Source: Lachnospiraceae bacterium (GTDB lineage: Bacteria; Bacillota; Clostridia; Lachnospirales; Lachnospiraceae). From it: 64,000 nt of DNA. Position 1 is the first letter of the stretch. Each line of letters opens with the position of its first letter. The notes below the pieces were generated by a model that saw nothing but the letters and a program-made list of their open reading frames with translations, was not told where the DNA came from and searched no databases. Below, one piece after another: positions 14,594-23,108 of the stretch. The translations under genes and the position numbers were made by a program. The stretch is taken from positions 180,902-244,901 of the forward strand of contig CAJTEM010000003.1 in NCBI GenBank assembly GCA_910575255.1. Reading direction: 5' to 3'.

Positions 14594-15703
14594 ATGAAGT
14601 CCAATCATTCTCACCGCCCATACACCTTTGCTGCGCTCATCCTTCTGATTTCTGCAGAGCTTATCCTGCTCTATACCCTGTTCTCCCAAAAGCTGCCAGG
14701 TGCTTTGCCTTCTTTTCAGGAAACAACTGCTCTGGCTGTCAACGCAAGTGACTCAAACAGCAAAAGCTTTATCAAATGGGTCGATTTCGATGTCACGGCC
14801 GAGGCTATGCGCCAGGCATTGCGTCTGGATGTAGACAGCTATAATCAGACTCCCCATTTAAACTGGCTGGAGCTTCTGGCATATTCCGGAGCTCGCTGCG
14901 GCGGTGATTTTTCCCGCTACCGGGCATCTGATATGGATCAGCTGGCCGAAAAGCTGCGGGAAGGTTCATCGATGGAAGAACTGACCCGGGATATGAAATA
15001 TTACTCCTATTATCTGGAAGCTTATCGTGCTGTGCTTGGCGGAATGGTCGGACTCTATGATATCCAAATCCCCGACGAGACCACAGGCGAACCTGTCTGG
15101 GTTACCAAATATGGCTTAAAAGCTTTTTCTCCTATTGCCAGAAATTTTCCTTACCATGATTTTGACGACTTCGGAGTCTCCCGCAGCTATGGCTTCAAAC
15201 GCCAGCATCTTGGTCATGACTTGATGGGACAGGTCGGAACACCTGTAATTGCTGTCGAATCCGGCTATGTGGAAGCCATTGGCTGGAATCAGTACGGCGG
15301 CTGGCGCCTTGGCATCCGCAGCTTTGACAAAAAGAGGTATTATTACTATGCCCATCTCAGGAAAAATTACCCTTACCACAAAACACTTCAGGAGGGCAGC
15401 TATGTCCAGGCTGGTGATGTCATCGGTTATCTCGGACGGACTGGGTACAGCCGCACAGAAAATACCAATAATATTGAAGAACCCCACCTTCACTTTGGCA
15501 TGCAGCTGATCTTTGATGAATCGCAAAAGGACGGGAACAATGAAATCTGGATTGACTGTTACGAATTGACAAAATTCCTTACCATGAATCGTTCCGAAAC
15601 TGTCAAGAATCCAGATACCAAGGAATACTATCGAGTCTACCAAATGAAAGACCCCGCCGTTCCCGGCGGGGCTCCAGAGCAAAATTATTTGTTCTTAAGA
15701 TGA
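14594..15703 (+). CDS. Membrane-anchored M23 (LytM-type) peptidase
   Basis: A 369-residue protein with one N-terminal membrane anchor (about 12-30), a helical middle region, and a C-terminal M23 metallopeptidase domain. Zinc ligands are visible in HLGHDLMG and HLHFG. The stretch WNQYGGWRLGIRS..RYYYYAHLRK is typical of a clostridial branch that resembles B. subtilis LytH, an enzyme that trims spore-cortex peptides; that link is only suggestive. Catalytic residues are intact, so it should cut peptidoglycan peptides outside the membrane. GGGAGG precedes the ATG. Its last codons overlap the convergent cell-wall-protein gene by 19 bases and contain that gene's terminator hairpin. Confidence 0.9.
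   Translation: MKSNHSHRPYTFAALILLISAELILLYTLFSQKLPGALPSFQETTALAVNASDSNSKSFIKWVDFDVTAEAMRQALRLDVDSYNQTPHLNWLELLAYSGARCGGDFSRYRASDMDQLAEKLREGSSMEELTRDMKYYSYYLEAYRAVLGGMVGLYDIQIPDETTGEPVWVTKYGLKAFSPIARNFPYHDFDDFGVSRSYGFKRQHLGHDLMGQVGTPVIAVESGYVEAIGWNQYGGWRLGIRSFDKKRYYYYAHLRKNYPYHKTLQEGSYVQAGDVIGYLGRTGYSRTENTNNIEEPHLHFGMQLIFDESQKDGNNEIWIDCYELTKFLTMNRSETVKNPDTKEYYRVYQMKDPAVPGGAPEQNYLFLR
15649..15673 (-). terminator. Terminator of the cell-wall-binding gene, inside the M23 coding end
   Basis: CCCCGCCG (15652-15659) pairs with CGGCGGGG (15664-15671). On the minus strand it is followed by TCTTTCATTT. It lies within the last 20 codons of the convergent M23 gene. Confidence 0.65.
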
Positions 15704-16662
15704 CCTTCGTTGTCAAGAATATATCCGTCCGGGGTGGTGGTGTTTTTTAACATCTCCCCGGTTTCTTCATCACAATAATACCGTTCTCCGTTCCACTCGA
15801 CCCAGCCGGTCCTCATATAACCATTCTCATCAAACAGATACCACTTCTTATCAATCTCTTCCCAATTGTTCTTCGTGTAAGTGCCATCCTCATGCTCATA
15901 CCACCAGCCATTCCCTTCGTTGCGCCATTCGCCGCTGACCGGAAGTCCGGCTGCCGTTCCGTTGCGGATGGCTTCCGCCATCTCACTGGATATGGTAACG
16001 GTCTCTGATTCCATCCACTTTCCTTTATTGTCCGTATTCTGCTTGTTGACTGCACGAACCTTCACCTGATAAGACCCCGGCTTCCCCATCTGGCTGGTGT
16101 AATCGTAGAAAAGCTGATCCGTACTCTGATAATTCGCACCCACTCCGTTGCCATTGCGGTACAGCCGCAGCTCATAGCTCCCGGCTCCACGGATCTCGCC
16201 CCACTTGGCATAGCCGCCATCCGTTAGGGTCACCGTGGTCTCCTGACCGACCATCTCTGCCATCGATGGCAGCTTGACTTTGAGCGCCAGCGTCTCCGAA
16301 GAGTCCTGCTTACTGGCTTTCACATAGGTGGCTCCGGTAAGTTTCACAGCGCTTGCCTTCGTCAGTGCAAAGTAATATCCCTCATCTGCTCTCAGATAAA
16401 TCGTAATCTCTGGGACATCTTCCTCCATCCACTCAAACCCGAAATTCTCAATCTCATAATAATCATAGGTGTAATTCTTGCCACGGGTTTCTATCTCGAT
16501 CTCTTCTTCCCCGTATCTGGCTCCCAGTTCAATATGAGATTCCACGTTCACTGTAACAGAATTAATCTTTTTTCTGGTAGCAGCAAAAGAAGGAATCGTC
16601 AGCACTCCTGCTGCCAGCGACAAGGCCAGCGTCATCCCACATATCTTTCTCCAGTTATACAC
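15685..16662 (-). CDS. Secreted protein with C-terminal cell-wall-binding repeats
   Basis: A 325-residue exported protein. Signal peptide about 1-27 (LSLAAGVLTIPSFAA). The middle contains two beta-rich segments; the one around 140-215 (AKWGEIRGAGSYELRLYRNG..GSYQVKVRAVN) looks like a fibronectin type III fold. The C-terminus has choline-binding-type repeats with the aromatic pattern GWWYEHEDGTYTKNNW..KWYLFDENGYMRTGWV..RYYCDEETGEM. It should sit on the cell wall. No catalytic domain is visible, so it is structural or adhesive. The start is a GTG with GGGGAGG seven bases upstream, downstream of a TTGACA promoter. Confidence 0.85.
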   Translation of the reverse strand: MYNWRKICGMTLALSLAAGVLTIPSFAATRKKINSVTVNVESHIELGARYGEEEIEIETRGKNYTYDYYEIENFGFEWMEEDVPEITIYLRADEGYYFALTKASAVKLTGATYVKASKQDSSETLALKVKLPSMAEMVGQETTVTLTDGGYAKWGEIRGAGSYELRLYRNGNGVGANYQSTDQLFYDYTSQMGKPGSYQVKVRAVNKQNTDNKGKWMESETVTISSEMAEAIRNGTAAGLPVSGEWRNEGNGWWYEHEDGTYTKNNWEEIDKKWYLFDENGYMRTGWVEWNGERYYCDEETGEMLKNTTTPDGYILDNEGHLKNK

Positions 16663-16697
16663 GTATCTGCCTCCCCACGTTCTGTTATTCTGCTTTC

Positions 16698-16726
16698 ACT
16701 CTATTACAAAAAAATACCTCTGTCAA
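16698..16726 (-). promoter_or_regulatory. Promoter of the cell-wall-binding protein gene
   Basis: On the minus strand: -35 TTGACA (16721-16726), 17-base spacer, -10 TAGAGT (16698-16703). Confidence 0.6.
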
Positions 16727-16781
16727 GTAAGTTTCGCAATTTGTAATCATTAGACAAAAATCGTAAGTATTTCTCGGAAAT

Positions 16782-16831
16782 AAAAAATGCCTGAAATCCA
16801 TCTGCTCTTTGCTAAATGAATTTCAGGCATT
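16782..16831 (-). terminator. Terminator of rny
   Basis: On the minus strand AATGCCTGAAAT pairs with ATTTCAGGCATT around a 21-base loop and is followed by TTTTTA. It is 40 bases past the rny stop codon. Confidence 0.85.
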
Positions 16832-16869
16832 CTCCACTGCTTTTCGGGCAGTTTTGATAAACGCTCTGC

Positions 16870-18438
16870 TTATTTTGCGTAATCCGTAGCACGTGATTCG
16901 CGGATCACGTTCACCTTGATCTGGCCAGGATAATCCAGCTCATTCTCAATCCGTCTGGAAATCTCTCTTGCCATCAGAATCATATCGTCATCACTCACCT
17001 GTTCCGGTATTACCATAATGCGAACCTCACGGCCCGCCTGAATGGCAAAAGACTTATCCACGCCCTTGAACGAATTGGTAATCTCCTCAAGCTGTTTCAG
17101 GCGATTGGTATATGTTTCCAGAGTCTCTCTTCTGGCACCTGGCCGCGCTGCCGATATCGTATCCGCAGCCTGGACTATACAGGCAATCAGACTCTGCGGC
17201 TCCGCATCACCATGATGGGACTCCACGGAATTGATAACAACTGCCGATTCCTTATACTTTTTACACAAATCAGCGCCAAGTTGTACGTGAGAGCCTTCCA
17301 TTTCATGGTCAATGGATTTTCCAATATCATGTAACAAACCAGCACGCTTAGCCATACGGACATCCACTCCTACCTCAGCCGCCAGCAAACCGGCCAGCTG
17401 AGCCACCTCCATGGAGTGCTTCAGCGCATTCTGCCCATAGCTGGTCCGGAACTTCATCTTGCCCAGCAGCTTCACCAGCTCCGGGTGAATTCCATGAATC
17501 CCTACTTCCAGGGTAGCTGCCTCGCCATCTTCCCGCATATTGACTTCGACTTCCTTTTGCGCCTTTTCCACCATCTCTTCGATCCTGGCCGGATGGATTC
17601 TTCCATCCACAATCAGCCGCTCCAGGGCAATTCTGGCCACTTCTCTCCGAATCGGATCAAAGCCTGACAGTACCACTGCTTCCGGTGTATCATCAATAAT
17701 CAGCTCCACACCTGTCATCGTCTCCAAGGTACGGATATTCCGTCCCTCTCTTCCGATGATGCGTCCTTTCATCTCGTCACTGGGAAGCTGAACCACGGAA
17801 ACAGTCGTCTCCGCCACGTGATCCGCCGCACATCTCTGAATCGCAGTCACCACGTAATCCCGGGCCTTTTTTTCAGACTCCTCCCGGGCCTTGCTCTCCA
17901 GCTCCTTAACCATCCGGGCAGTATCATGCTTAACTTCTTCCTCCACAGACTTCAGAAGATATTCCTTTGCCTGCTCCGTCGTCAATCCGGAAATCCTCTC
18001 CAGTTCCTGCTGAGCCTTTTCATATAAAGTCTCTACTTCCGCATTCCGCTTGTTGAGGGCCTCCTCCCGGGACGCAATACCTGCTTCCCGCTTCTCCATG
18101 TTTTCTGCCTTCTTGTCCAGATTCTCTTCCTTACTCAGTACGCGTCTTTCGTAACGCTGAAGCTCTGCGCGTCTTTCCTTCGTCTCCTTATCCAGCTCAT
18201 TCTTTGTCTTAATCGACTCTTCTTTCGCCTCCAGGAGAGCTTCTCTCTTCTTTGTCTCTGCCGTCTTTAGCGCTTCATCTATTATTTCTCTGGCTTTTTC
18301 TTCTGCGGTCCCGACCTTACTCTCATACGTCTTAATCCGGTGGTTGATCGCAAGCTTCCAGATAATAAATGCCACAACTATCAGCACAATCATAAAAACA
18401 ACCATCATTATGCCGATTGACATCGCTGTTTTTGACAC
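16870..18438 (-). CDS. rny: Ribonuclease Y
   Basis: Membrane-bound endoribonuclease that starts mRNA decay in Firmicutes. The 522-residue protein has the usual order: N-terminal membrane helix (about 8-29), long charged coiled coil (about 35-195), KH domain with [10 protein letters not shown] (225-234), and an HD domain with LLHDIGKS (368-375). Length and architecture are standard. The start is GTG at 18438, seven bases after AGGAGG. That ribosome site forms a small palindrome (AGGAG..CTCCT) and could be masked in the mRNA. It follows recA-recX on the same strand with a 152-base gap, a common Firmicute order. A terminator follows. Confidence 0.97.
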   Translation of the reverse strand: MSKTAMSIGIMMVVFMIVLIVVAFIIWKLAINHRIKTYESKVGTAEEKAREIIDEALKTAETKKREALLEAKEESIKTKNELDKETKERRAELQRYERRVLSKEENLDKKAENMEKREAGIASREEALNKRNAEVETLYEKAQQELERISGLTTEQAKEYLLKSVEEEVKHDTARMVKELESKAREESEKKARDYVVTAIQRCAADHVAETTVSVVQLPSDEMKGRIIGREGRNIRTLETMTGVELIIDDTPEAVVLSGFDPIRREVARIALERLIVDGRIHPARIEEMVEKAQKEVEVNMREDGEAATLEVGIHGIHPELVKLLGKMKFRTSYGQNALKHSMEVAQLAGLLAAEVGVDVRMAKRAGLLHDIGKSIDHEMEGSHVQLGADLCKKYKESAVVINSVESHHGDAEPQSLIACIVQAADTISAARPGARRETLETYTNRLKQLEEITNSFKGVDKSFAIQAGREVRIMVIPEQVSDDDMILMAREISRRIENELDYPGQIKVNVIRESRATDYAK

Positions 18439-18590
18439 AGGAGCACCTCCTTATTTAGTTTTCATTGTACAGGAATACAACATCTCAATTTTAAACTGTT
18501 TTGTGCACTATGTCAAGTATAATCAAGGGGTTTCGGCGGTAAACAAAGGCTTTGGGATTCCGTTCGTGCTATAACGAACCTCTCCGTTGA

Positions 18591-19127
18591 TTACTCTCCA
18601 TCCATCACCCGCCGGATCGCATCATAGGAATACCCTCGCCGTCCTAACCCGGCCATCAGCTTCCGATATTGATCCGCTTCCAAATGCTCCCCGGGAATGC
18701 AGCCTTTTTTCCGAATCCATGCAGCAATCTGTACCTCTTCATCCACCGGCATCTCTGCCAGTCCCTCTTCAATGAACTCCCTCCGGATTCCCTTTTGCTC
18801 CAGCTCTCCGAAGATACGCCGGGTACTCTTACGGTCGGAATAGGTACGTACATACCTCCGGGCATATTCCTTATCATCAATATAATGATATTCTGTCAGA
18901 AATGCAATCGTCTCCTCAATCTCTTCCGCACCATACTCCCGTTCCTTCAGCTTTCTGCGCATCTCCTGCTCTGTGCGGTCACGGTACTCCAGCAGTGTGA
19001 GGGCACAGTCCCGGACAGGCTTCTGCTTTCTGCGCCGGCTTACCGGAGACATCCCCGGCTCCTCCTGATCCGGCCCCGCCTGTCCAAAGGTCTGTGGATA
19101 TCCCTCTCTCTTTCTCCGATTACTCAT
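18591..19127 (-). CDS. recX: Regulatory protein RecX
   Basis: Small modulator that binds RecA filaments and inhibits recombinase activity. The 178-residue protein is rich in Arg/Glu and helical, with the three-helix repeats of the family ([55 protein letters not shown]). Its ATG lies inside the last codons of recA with an 8-base overlap, so expression is coupled and part of the SOS-controlled recA transcript. The first 35 residues are a basic, poorly conserved extension. Confidence 0.95.
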   Translation of the reverse strand: MSNRRKREGYPQTFGQAGPDQEEPGMSPVSRRRKQKPVRDCALTLLEYRDRTEQEMRRKLKEREYGAEEIEETIAFLTEYHYIDDKEYARRYVRTYSDRKSTRRIFGELEQKGIRREFIEEGLAEMPVDEEVQIAAWIRKKGCIPGEHLEADQYRKLMAGLGRRGYSYDAIRRVMDGE

Positions 19128-20193
19128 CTTCTTTTTCGGACGCCACGGAATCCGCCGGTTTCTCTGCTGCCGGCGCTCCCGCAGGCATTACCACATCTCC
19201 CGAAAGTCCATAGCGCTCCCGCACCTTACCTTCTGCCTCAGCGCAGACTGCCGGATTCTCCCTCAGGTAATTCTTGGCATTCTCACGGCCCTGTCCGATC
19301 TTGGCTCCATTGTAAGCATACCAGGCACCGCTCTTCTCAATAATATCCTCCTTGACAGCCAGATCCAGAATGTCTCCCTCCCGGGAAATACCCTGGCCGA
19401 ACATAATATCAAACTCCGCTTCCTTAAAGGGCGGGGCAATCTTATTCTTCACCACTTTCACACAAACATGGTTGCCGATCACCTCTCCCGCCTGCTTCAG
19501 GGCCTCCTTCCGACGCACATCCAGACGAACGGAAGAATAAAACTTCAGTGCACGTCCGCCGGTAGTAGTCTCAGGACTGCCGAACATCACGCCGACCTTT
19601 TCACGCAGCTGGTTAATAAAGATCACGGAACAATTGGTCTTACTGATCACGCCGGTCAGCTTTCGCAACGCCTGGGACATCAGTCTGGCCTGCAGGCCCA
19701 CATGAGAATCCCCCATCTCGCCGTCGATCTCAGCCTTGGGCACCAATGCCGCCACAGAGTCTACAATCACGATATCCACTGCGCCGGAACGAACCATGGT
19801 CTCCGTTATCTCCAGCGCCTGTTCTCCGTTATCCGGCTGGGAAATGTAGAGATTGTCAATATCTACCCCGATCCGCTTCGCATATACCGGATCCAGAGCA
19901 TGCTCGGCGTCAATAAAGCCTGCAATACCTCCCCTCTTCTGTACCTCCGCTACAATATGAAGCGCAACGGTCGTCTTACCGCTGGACTCCGGACCATATA
20001 CCTCAACTACCCTCCCCTTGGGGATCCCGCCCAGTCCCAGAGCGATATCCAGGCTGAGAGAGCCTGTTGGGATCGTCTCAATATTCATATTCGCACTGGA
20101 ATCCCCCAGCTTCATGATCGAACCTTTCCCGTAAGACTTCTCTATCTGCGTAATGGCAGCACTTAATGCTTTTAACTTATCATCCTTATTCAT
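19120..20193 (-). CDS. recA: Recombinase RecA
   Basis: DNA strand-exchange ATPase and SOS co-protease. The 357-residue sequence has Walker [10 protein letters not shown] (67-75), Walker [11 protein letters not shown], and the conserved blocks [14 protein letters not shown] and [11 protein letters not shown]. The C-terminal tail is acidic, as usual. The start is the ATG at 20193 behind GGAGG; a GTG four codons upstream would place the ribosome site inside the frame. A sigma-A promoter and a LexA box lie directly upstream, and recX overlaps the 3' end. Confidence 0.99.
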   Translation of the reverse strand: MNKDDKLKALSAAITQIEKSYGKGSIMKLGDSSANMNIETIPTGSLSLDIALGLGGIPKGRVVEVYGPESSGKTTVALHIVAEVQKRGGIAGFIDAEHALDPVYAKRIGVDIDNLYISQPDNGEQALEITETMVRSGAVDIVIVDSVAALVPKAEIDGEMGDSHVGLQARLMSQALRKLTGVISKTNCSVIFINQLREKVGVMFGSPETTTGGRALKFYSSVRLDVRRKEALKQAGEVIGNHVCVKVVKNKIAPPFKEAEFDIMFGQGISREGDILDLAVKEDIIEKSGAWYAYNGAKIGQGRENAKNYLRENPAVCAEAEGKVRERYGLSGDVVMPAGAPAAEKPADSVASEKEDE

Positions 20194-20205
20194 AACACCC
20201 TCCAC

Positions 20206-20219
20206 GCGAACAAATGTTC
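20206..20219. promoter_or_regulatory. LexA (SOS) box of recA
   Basis: CGAAC AAAT GTTCT, a near-perfect Firmicute LexA dyad (only the last base departs from the palindrome), located just downstream of the recA -10 and overlapping the early transcript. Confidence 0.85.
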
Positions 20220-20231
20220 TTTTCTTATTTC

Positions 20232-20260
20232 ATCATAGTACATTCTTCCTTAAAAGTCAA
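20232..20260 (-). promoter_or_regulatory. Promoter of recA-recX
   Basis: On the minus strand: -35 TTGACT (20255-20260), 17-base spacer, -10 TATGAT (20232-20237). Confidence 0.85.
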
Positions 20261-20322
20261 CTCTTTTTCATTAATAAATTTTCTTACTCATAAGTTCCTG
20301 AAAGTCTGGCGAAACGCCGGAT

Positions 20323-20342
20323 AAAAGGCCGAACGGCCTTTG
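20323..20342. terminator. Terminator after the toxin gene
   Basis: AAAGGCC (20324-20330) with GGCCTTT (20335-20341), 4-base loop, flanked by short A/T tracts; placed 11 bases beyond the toxin stop. Confidence 0.6.
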
Positions 20343-20352
20343 AATAATTCCT

Positions 20353-20667
20353 CTACTGCACTCTTCCCCGAAAACTCTCCAGCTGATGGAAAATTCCCAG
20401 CACGGCAACGCTCTCACCGGTAACACGGAATATCACCCGATACCCGATACCCGGCACAAGGGCTTCCCGATAGCCCTTGCCTGACAGATATCTGTCATAG
20501 CTTACCGGAAATTGAAACGGGTTCTGCTCCAGACGGCAGTATATCTTCTCCACTCCGTCCAGAAGACGGACTGCCGCCGGCTTATTCCCTAACTCAAGCA
20601 ACAGATACCCCACCAGGTTGTCGAGCAGATCCTCCGCCCGCCTAGTAATAAGCAGCCTATATCCCAT
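20353..20667 (-). CDS. RelE/ParE-family toxin
   Basis: A 104-residue protein of the RelE/ParE superfamily: N-terminal YRLLITRRAEDLLDNLVGYL helix, then the beta-sheet segment GYREALVPGIGYRVIFRVTGESVAVLGIFHQ. Family members either cut mRNA on the ribosome (RelE) or poison gyrase (ParE); the closer match by eye is ParE-like, which usually lacks RelE catalytic residues, but I cannot separate them firmly. It starts 11 bases inside the antitoxin gene, the normal order and overlap for type II pairs, and is followed by a hairpin terminator. Confidence 0.88.
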   Translation of the reverse strand: MGYRLLITRRAEDLLDNLVGYLLLELGNKPAAVRLLDGVEKIYCRLEQNPFQFPVSYDRYLSGKGYREALVPGIGYRVIFRVTGESVAVLGIFHQLESFRGRVQ

Positions 20668-20917
20668 ACTTTGTCCTCATCTCCGCCAGCGATATCCTGG
20701 CATCTCTTACCTGTCCTTCCTCCGCCTGTCTTCCAGACAGCTCCAGCTCCTGATACATCGCAAGCTGCTGCACCATGTTCTCATAAATCTCCATACTCAT
20801 AATCGCCATATCTCCATATCCATTCTTTGTAATAAATATCGGTCCCTCCGTCTTATGGCATAATTCGGATATCTCCGAGGTGTTTTTCAATTCTTTGATC
20901 GGAATAATCTGTGGCAT
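20657..20917 (-). CDS. Phd/YefM-family antitoxin
   Basis: An 86-residue antitoxin. The N-terminal MPQIIPIKELKNTSEISELC and PIFITKNGYGDMAIMSMEIYE are typical of the Phd/YefM DNA-binding half; the charged C-terminal helix (about 60-86) should wrap the toxin. The start at 20917 is marked by AAGGAGGTG seven bases upstream. It is cotranscribed with the overlapping toxin gene and probably represses its own promoter, whose spacer carries an ATACC..GGTAT dyad. Confidence 0.9.
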   Translation of the reverse strand: MPQIIPIKELKNTSEISELCHKTEGPIFITKNGYGDMAIMSMEIYENMVQQLAMYQELELSGRQAEEGQVRDARISLAEMRTKYGI

Positions 20918-20941
20918 GTTTACACCTCCTTTATGGCCATA

Positions 20942-20970
20942 ATCATACCATAATTCCAGGTATAATGCAA
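20942..20970 (-). promoter_or_regulatory. Promoter and likely self-operator of the Phd/ParE pair
   Basis: On the minus strand: -35 TTGCAT (20965-20970), 17-base spacer, -10 TATGAT (20942-20947). An inverted repeat ATACC (20945-20949) / GGTAT (20959-20963) fills the spacer. Confidence 0.7.
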
Positions 20971-21021
20971 TAGCTTTTTCTCTTTTTTCATCAAATCGCA
21001 AAATATAGTTACCGGTCACAG

Positions 21022-21060
21022 GGGTGAGGTTCCAAATGGTACGCCTTGGAACAAAAAGAC
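21022..21060. repeat. Fragment of the palindromic repeat family
   Basis: GGGGTGAGGTTCC followed by GGTACGCCTTGGAAC matches the outer left flank of the palindrome at 42936-42965 and, inverted, the flank at 43701-43728. Only this edge is present. Confidence 0.6.
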
Positions 21061-21087
21061 AGCCGCAGGTATCAGCTCTGGAAAAGA

Positions 21088-21119
21088 GGAAGGAGGCTGC
21101 CCCAAAGCAGCCTCCTTCT
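21088..21119 (-). terminator. Terminator after the YdiB-like dehydrogenase gene
   Basis: AGGAGGCTGC (21091-21100) with GCAGCCTCCT (21107-21116), followed on the minus strand by TCCTCTTTTCC. It closes cluster 1. Confidence 0.8.
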
Positions 21120-21127
21120 CTCATCTG

Positions 21128-21994
21128 TCAATCTTTAAAATACTTCTCCATCACCTCATCCACCGGCATCTCTTTGCCGGTAAACAGCTTAAAACCCTCG
21201 GCTCCCTGCCATACCAGCATCCCGATACCAGGAACCACCTTGCAGCCTGCCTCCCTGGCCTCCCGGATCATCCGCGTCTCACGGGGATTATAAACCACAT
21301 CCGTCACCACCAGATCCTTACGGAAAGCACTCTTGTCCTCAATCAGGGTGGCTTCATCCATAGGTTTCATTCCCACACGGGTAGCGTTGGTAAAGATATC
21401 ACTGTCTGCGATCTCCCGATAAAATTTCTCTTTGTCAGCCAGATCATAAAGATTCACCACACATTCTGGTACATTAGCACGAATCTTCTCCACCGTTGCC
21501 TCGGCATTGGCAAAGAAGGAATCCTTCATCGCAAAAATAGAAAGTTCGCGAATCCCCTCCAAAGCCGCCGTGATCTCAATTGCCGTAGCCGCGCCGCCGG
21601 AACCCACAATCGTCATCTTTTTTCCGGTGATCTCCACACCGTTCTCACGGCAGTTGCGCACCCAGCCCTGGCCGTCCGTAATATGGCCGACCATCTTACC
21701 GTTCTCATTGACTACCGTATTGACTGCTCCGATCAGTTCCGCTGCCTTTGACAGCTCGTCACAGCAGGCTGCTGCTGCCGTCTTACAGGGCATCGTCACA
21801 TTAAAGCCCTGTACATTCAATAAGCGCATCGCGTCAAATGCCTCCTTCGTCTGCTCCTCCTTGACGTCAAACGCCAGATAAGCACCGTCCACCCCCATTC
21901 TGTCACAGCTGTAATTCTGCATCGCCGGGGAACCGGAATGTCCCACCGGGCTTCCAATTAAACAAAGTAATCTTGTATGTCCACTGATTTCCAT
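21128..21994 (-). CDS. Quinate/shikimate dehydrogenase, YdiB-like
   Basis: NAD(P)-dependent oxidoreductase interconverting shikimate/3-dehydroshikimate and possibly quinate/3-dehydroquinate. The 288-residue protein has the substrate motif GHSGSP, the catalytic Lys in NVTMPCK, the catalytic Asp in HITDGQGW, and a nucleotide motif VGSGGAA. The second half (MKDSFFANA, NATRVGMKP, VVYNPRETRMI, GMLVWQGAEGFKLFTGK) follows E. coli YdiB much more closely than AroE, pointing to a catabolic or alternative role. It is the last gene of cluster 1, behind a LysR regulator. In E. coli ydiB also lies near acyl-CoA dehydrogenase, ETF and acyl-CoA ligase genes (ydiO, ydiQR, fadK), which supports a joint pathway. 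Confidence 0.88.
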   Translation of the reverse strand: MEISGHTRLLCLIGSPVGHSGSPAMQNYSCDRMGVDGAYLAFDVKEEQTKEAFDAMRLLNVQGFNVTMPCKTAAAACCDELSKAAELIGAVNTVVNENGKMVGHITDGQGWVRNCRENGVEITGKKMTIVGSGGAATAIEITAALEGIRELSIFAMKDSFFANAEATVEKIRANVPECVVNLYDLADKEKFYREIADSDIFTNATRVGMKPMDEATLIEDKSAFRKDLVVTDVVYNPRETRMIREAREAGCKVVPGIGMLVWQGAEGFKLFTGKEMPVDEVMEKYFKD

Positions 21995-22136
21995 GATTCT
22001 GTCCTCCTCGTATAATATGTAACGGCACGCGCCGCCGTAATTTCCTGTTGTCCTCTGTTCATGCCTGTCCCTGATCTGTGCCGATCCTTGCTTTCTGAAA
22101 CATCATATCATACTCCCCCCGGTTCACACAAGCCCC

Positions 22137-23024
22137 CTACGGCAGATCCATCTCATTTGCCACCATATAATCCGCAAACGCCTCCACTGCCGAGGTGATA
22201 AAATTTTTCTTGCTGTACACCATATAAACCAGCCTGGCGTCCTTGGGCACATCCAGAAGCTCCACCTCCACCAGATTGTCAAACTGCCTCTGGTAAGGTG
22301 TTCTTGCCACCAGGCCCACCATGGATTTGCGGGACACCAACCCGCATATGGTGATCTCACTGTCATAGAGATAAGAAGCCTCGATCTGTTTGGGCTTCAG
22401 CCACCTCTGCACCACCTGCCCGATAGGAATATCCAGCCGGTAGGTAGTAACCATGTAAGGCTTCAGTTCCTGCAAATACACCCCCTTCTGCCTGGCCAGG
22501 GGATGTTCCTTGTTCACCACAACAATTAATTCCTGGGTTGTAATCGGCACAAAGACCAGATCCGGCTCATTCTCCACCTTTGAGCAAAATCCCAGATCAT
22601 ACTGTCCCGACTTCACCCTGGGAATGATATCCAATGTCACCCCCTGATACACGGAAAACTTCGTCATCGGATTATGAAAGGTAGAGTAATTGTTGATAGC
22701 GCCTGCCAGATAATCTCCCAGCAATGTGGGAATACAGCCGATATCCACAGTTCCGCCAATCTGCCCGGAATGACGCTTGACAACAGCGATCCCGTGCTCT
22801 AACTCCCTTAGCGCCGCCGTCACATGTTCATAAAATTCACTTCCATATTTTGTCAGCCTGGTGGTCCGTCCTTCTTTCTGGAACAATGTCACTCCCAGCT
22901 CCTTTTCCAGAGAAGACATGGAATCGCTCAGGCTGGGCTGACTGATATACAGTTCCTTTGCCGCTTTCGTATAATGTTGTAACTCAGCCAGCTTTTTAAA
23001 ATAATAAAGCTGTGATAAGTTCAT
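22137..23024 (-). CDS. LysR-family transcriptional regulator
   Basis: A 295-residue LysR regulator: N-terminal winged helix (MNLSQLYYFKKLAELQHYTKAAKELYISQPSLS in parts, about 1-60) and a C-terminal effector domain. GGAGG precedes the ATG. It lies in the same direction between a permease gene and the YdiB-like gene, so it is a natural candidate regulator of cluster 1, with the imported acid or its CoA ester as possible signal. The effector is unknown. Confidence 0.94.
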   Translation of the reverse strand: MNLSQLYYFKKLAELQHYTKAAKELYISQPSLSDSMSSLEKELGVTLFQKEGRTTRLTKYGSEFYEHVTAALRELEHGIAVVKRHSGQIGGTVDIGCIPTLLGDYLAGAINNYSTFHNPMTKFSVYQGVTLDIIPRVKSGQYDLGFCSKVENEPDLVFVPITTQELIVVVNKEHPLARQKGVYLQELKPYMVTTYRLDIPIGQVVQRWLKPKQIEASYLYDSEITICGLVSRKSMVGLVARTPYQRQFDNLVEVELLDVPKDARLVYMVYSKKNFITSAVEAFADYMVANEMDLP

Positions 23025-23108
23025 ATTTTTCCTCCGTTAAATTCCGGCACTACGCTAAACAGGCCTTCGGAGAATCCAAAAGCCTGTAACGCGCAGCAGT
23101 TAGCAATA

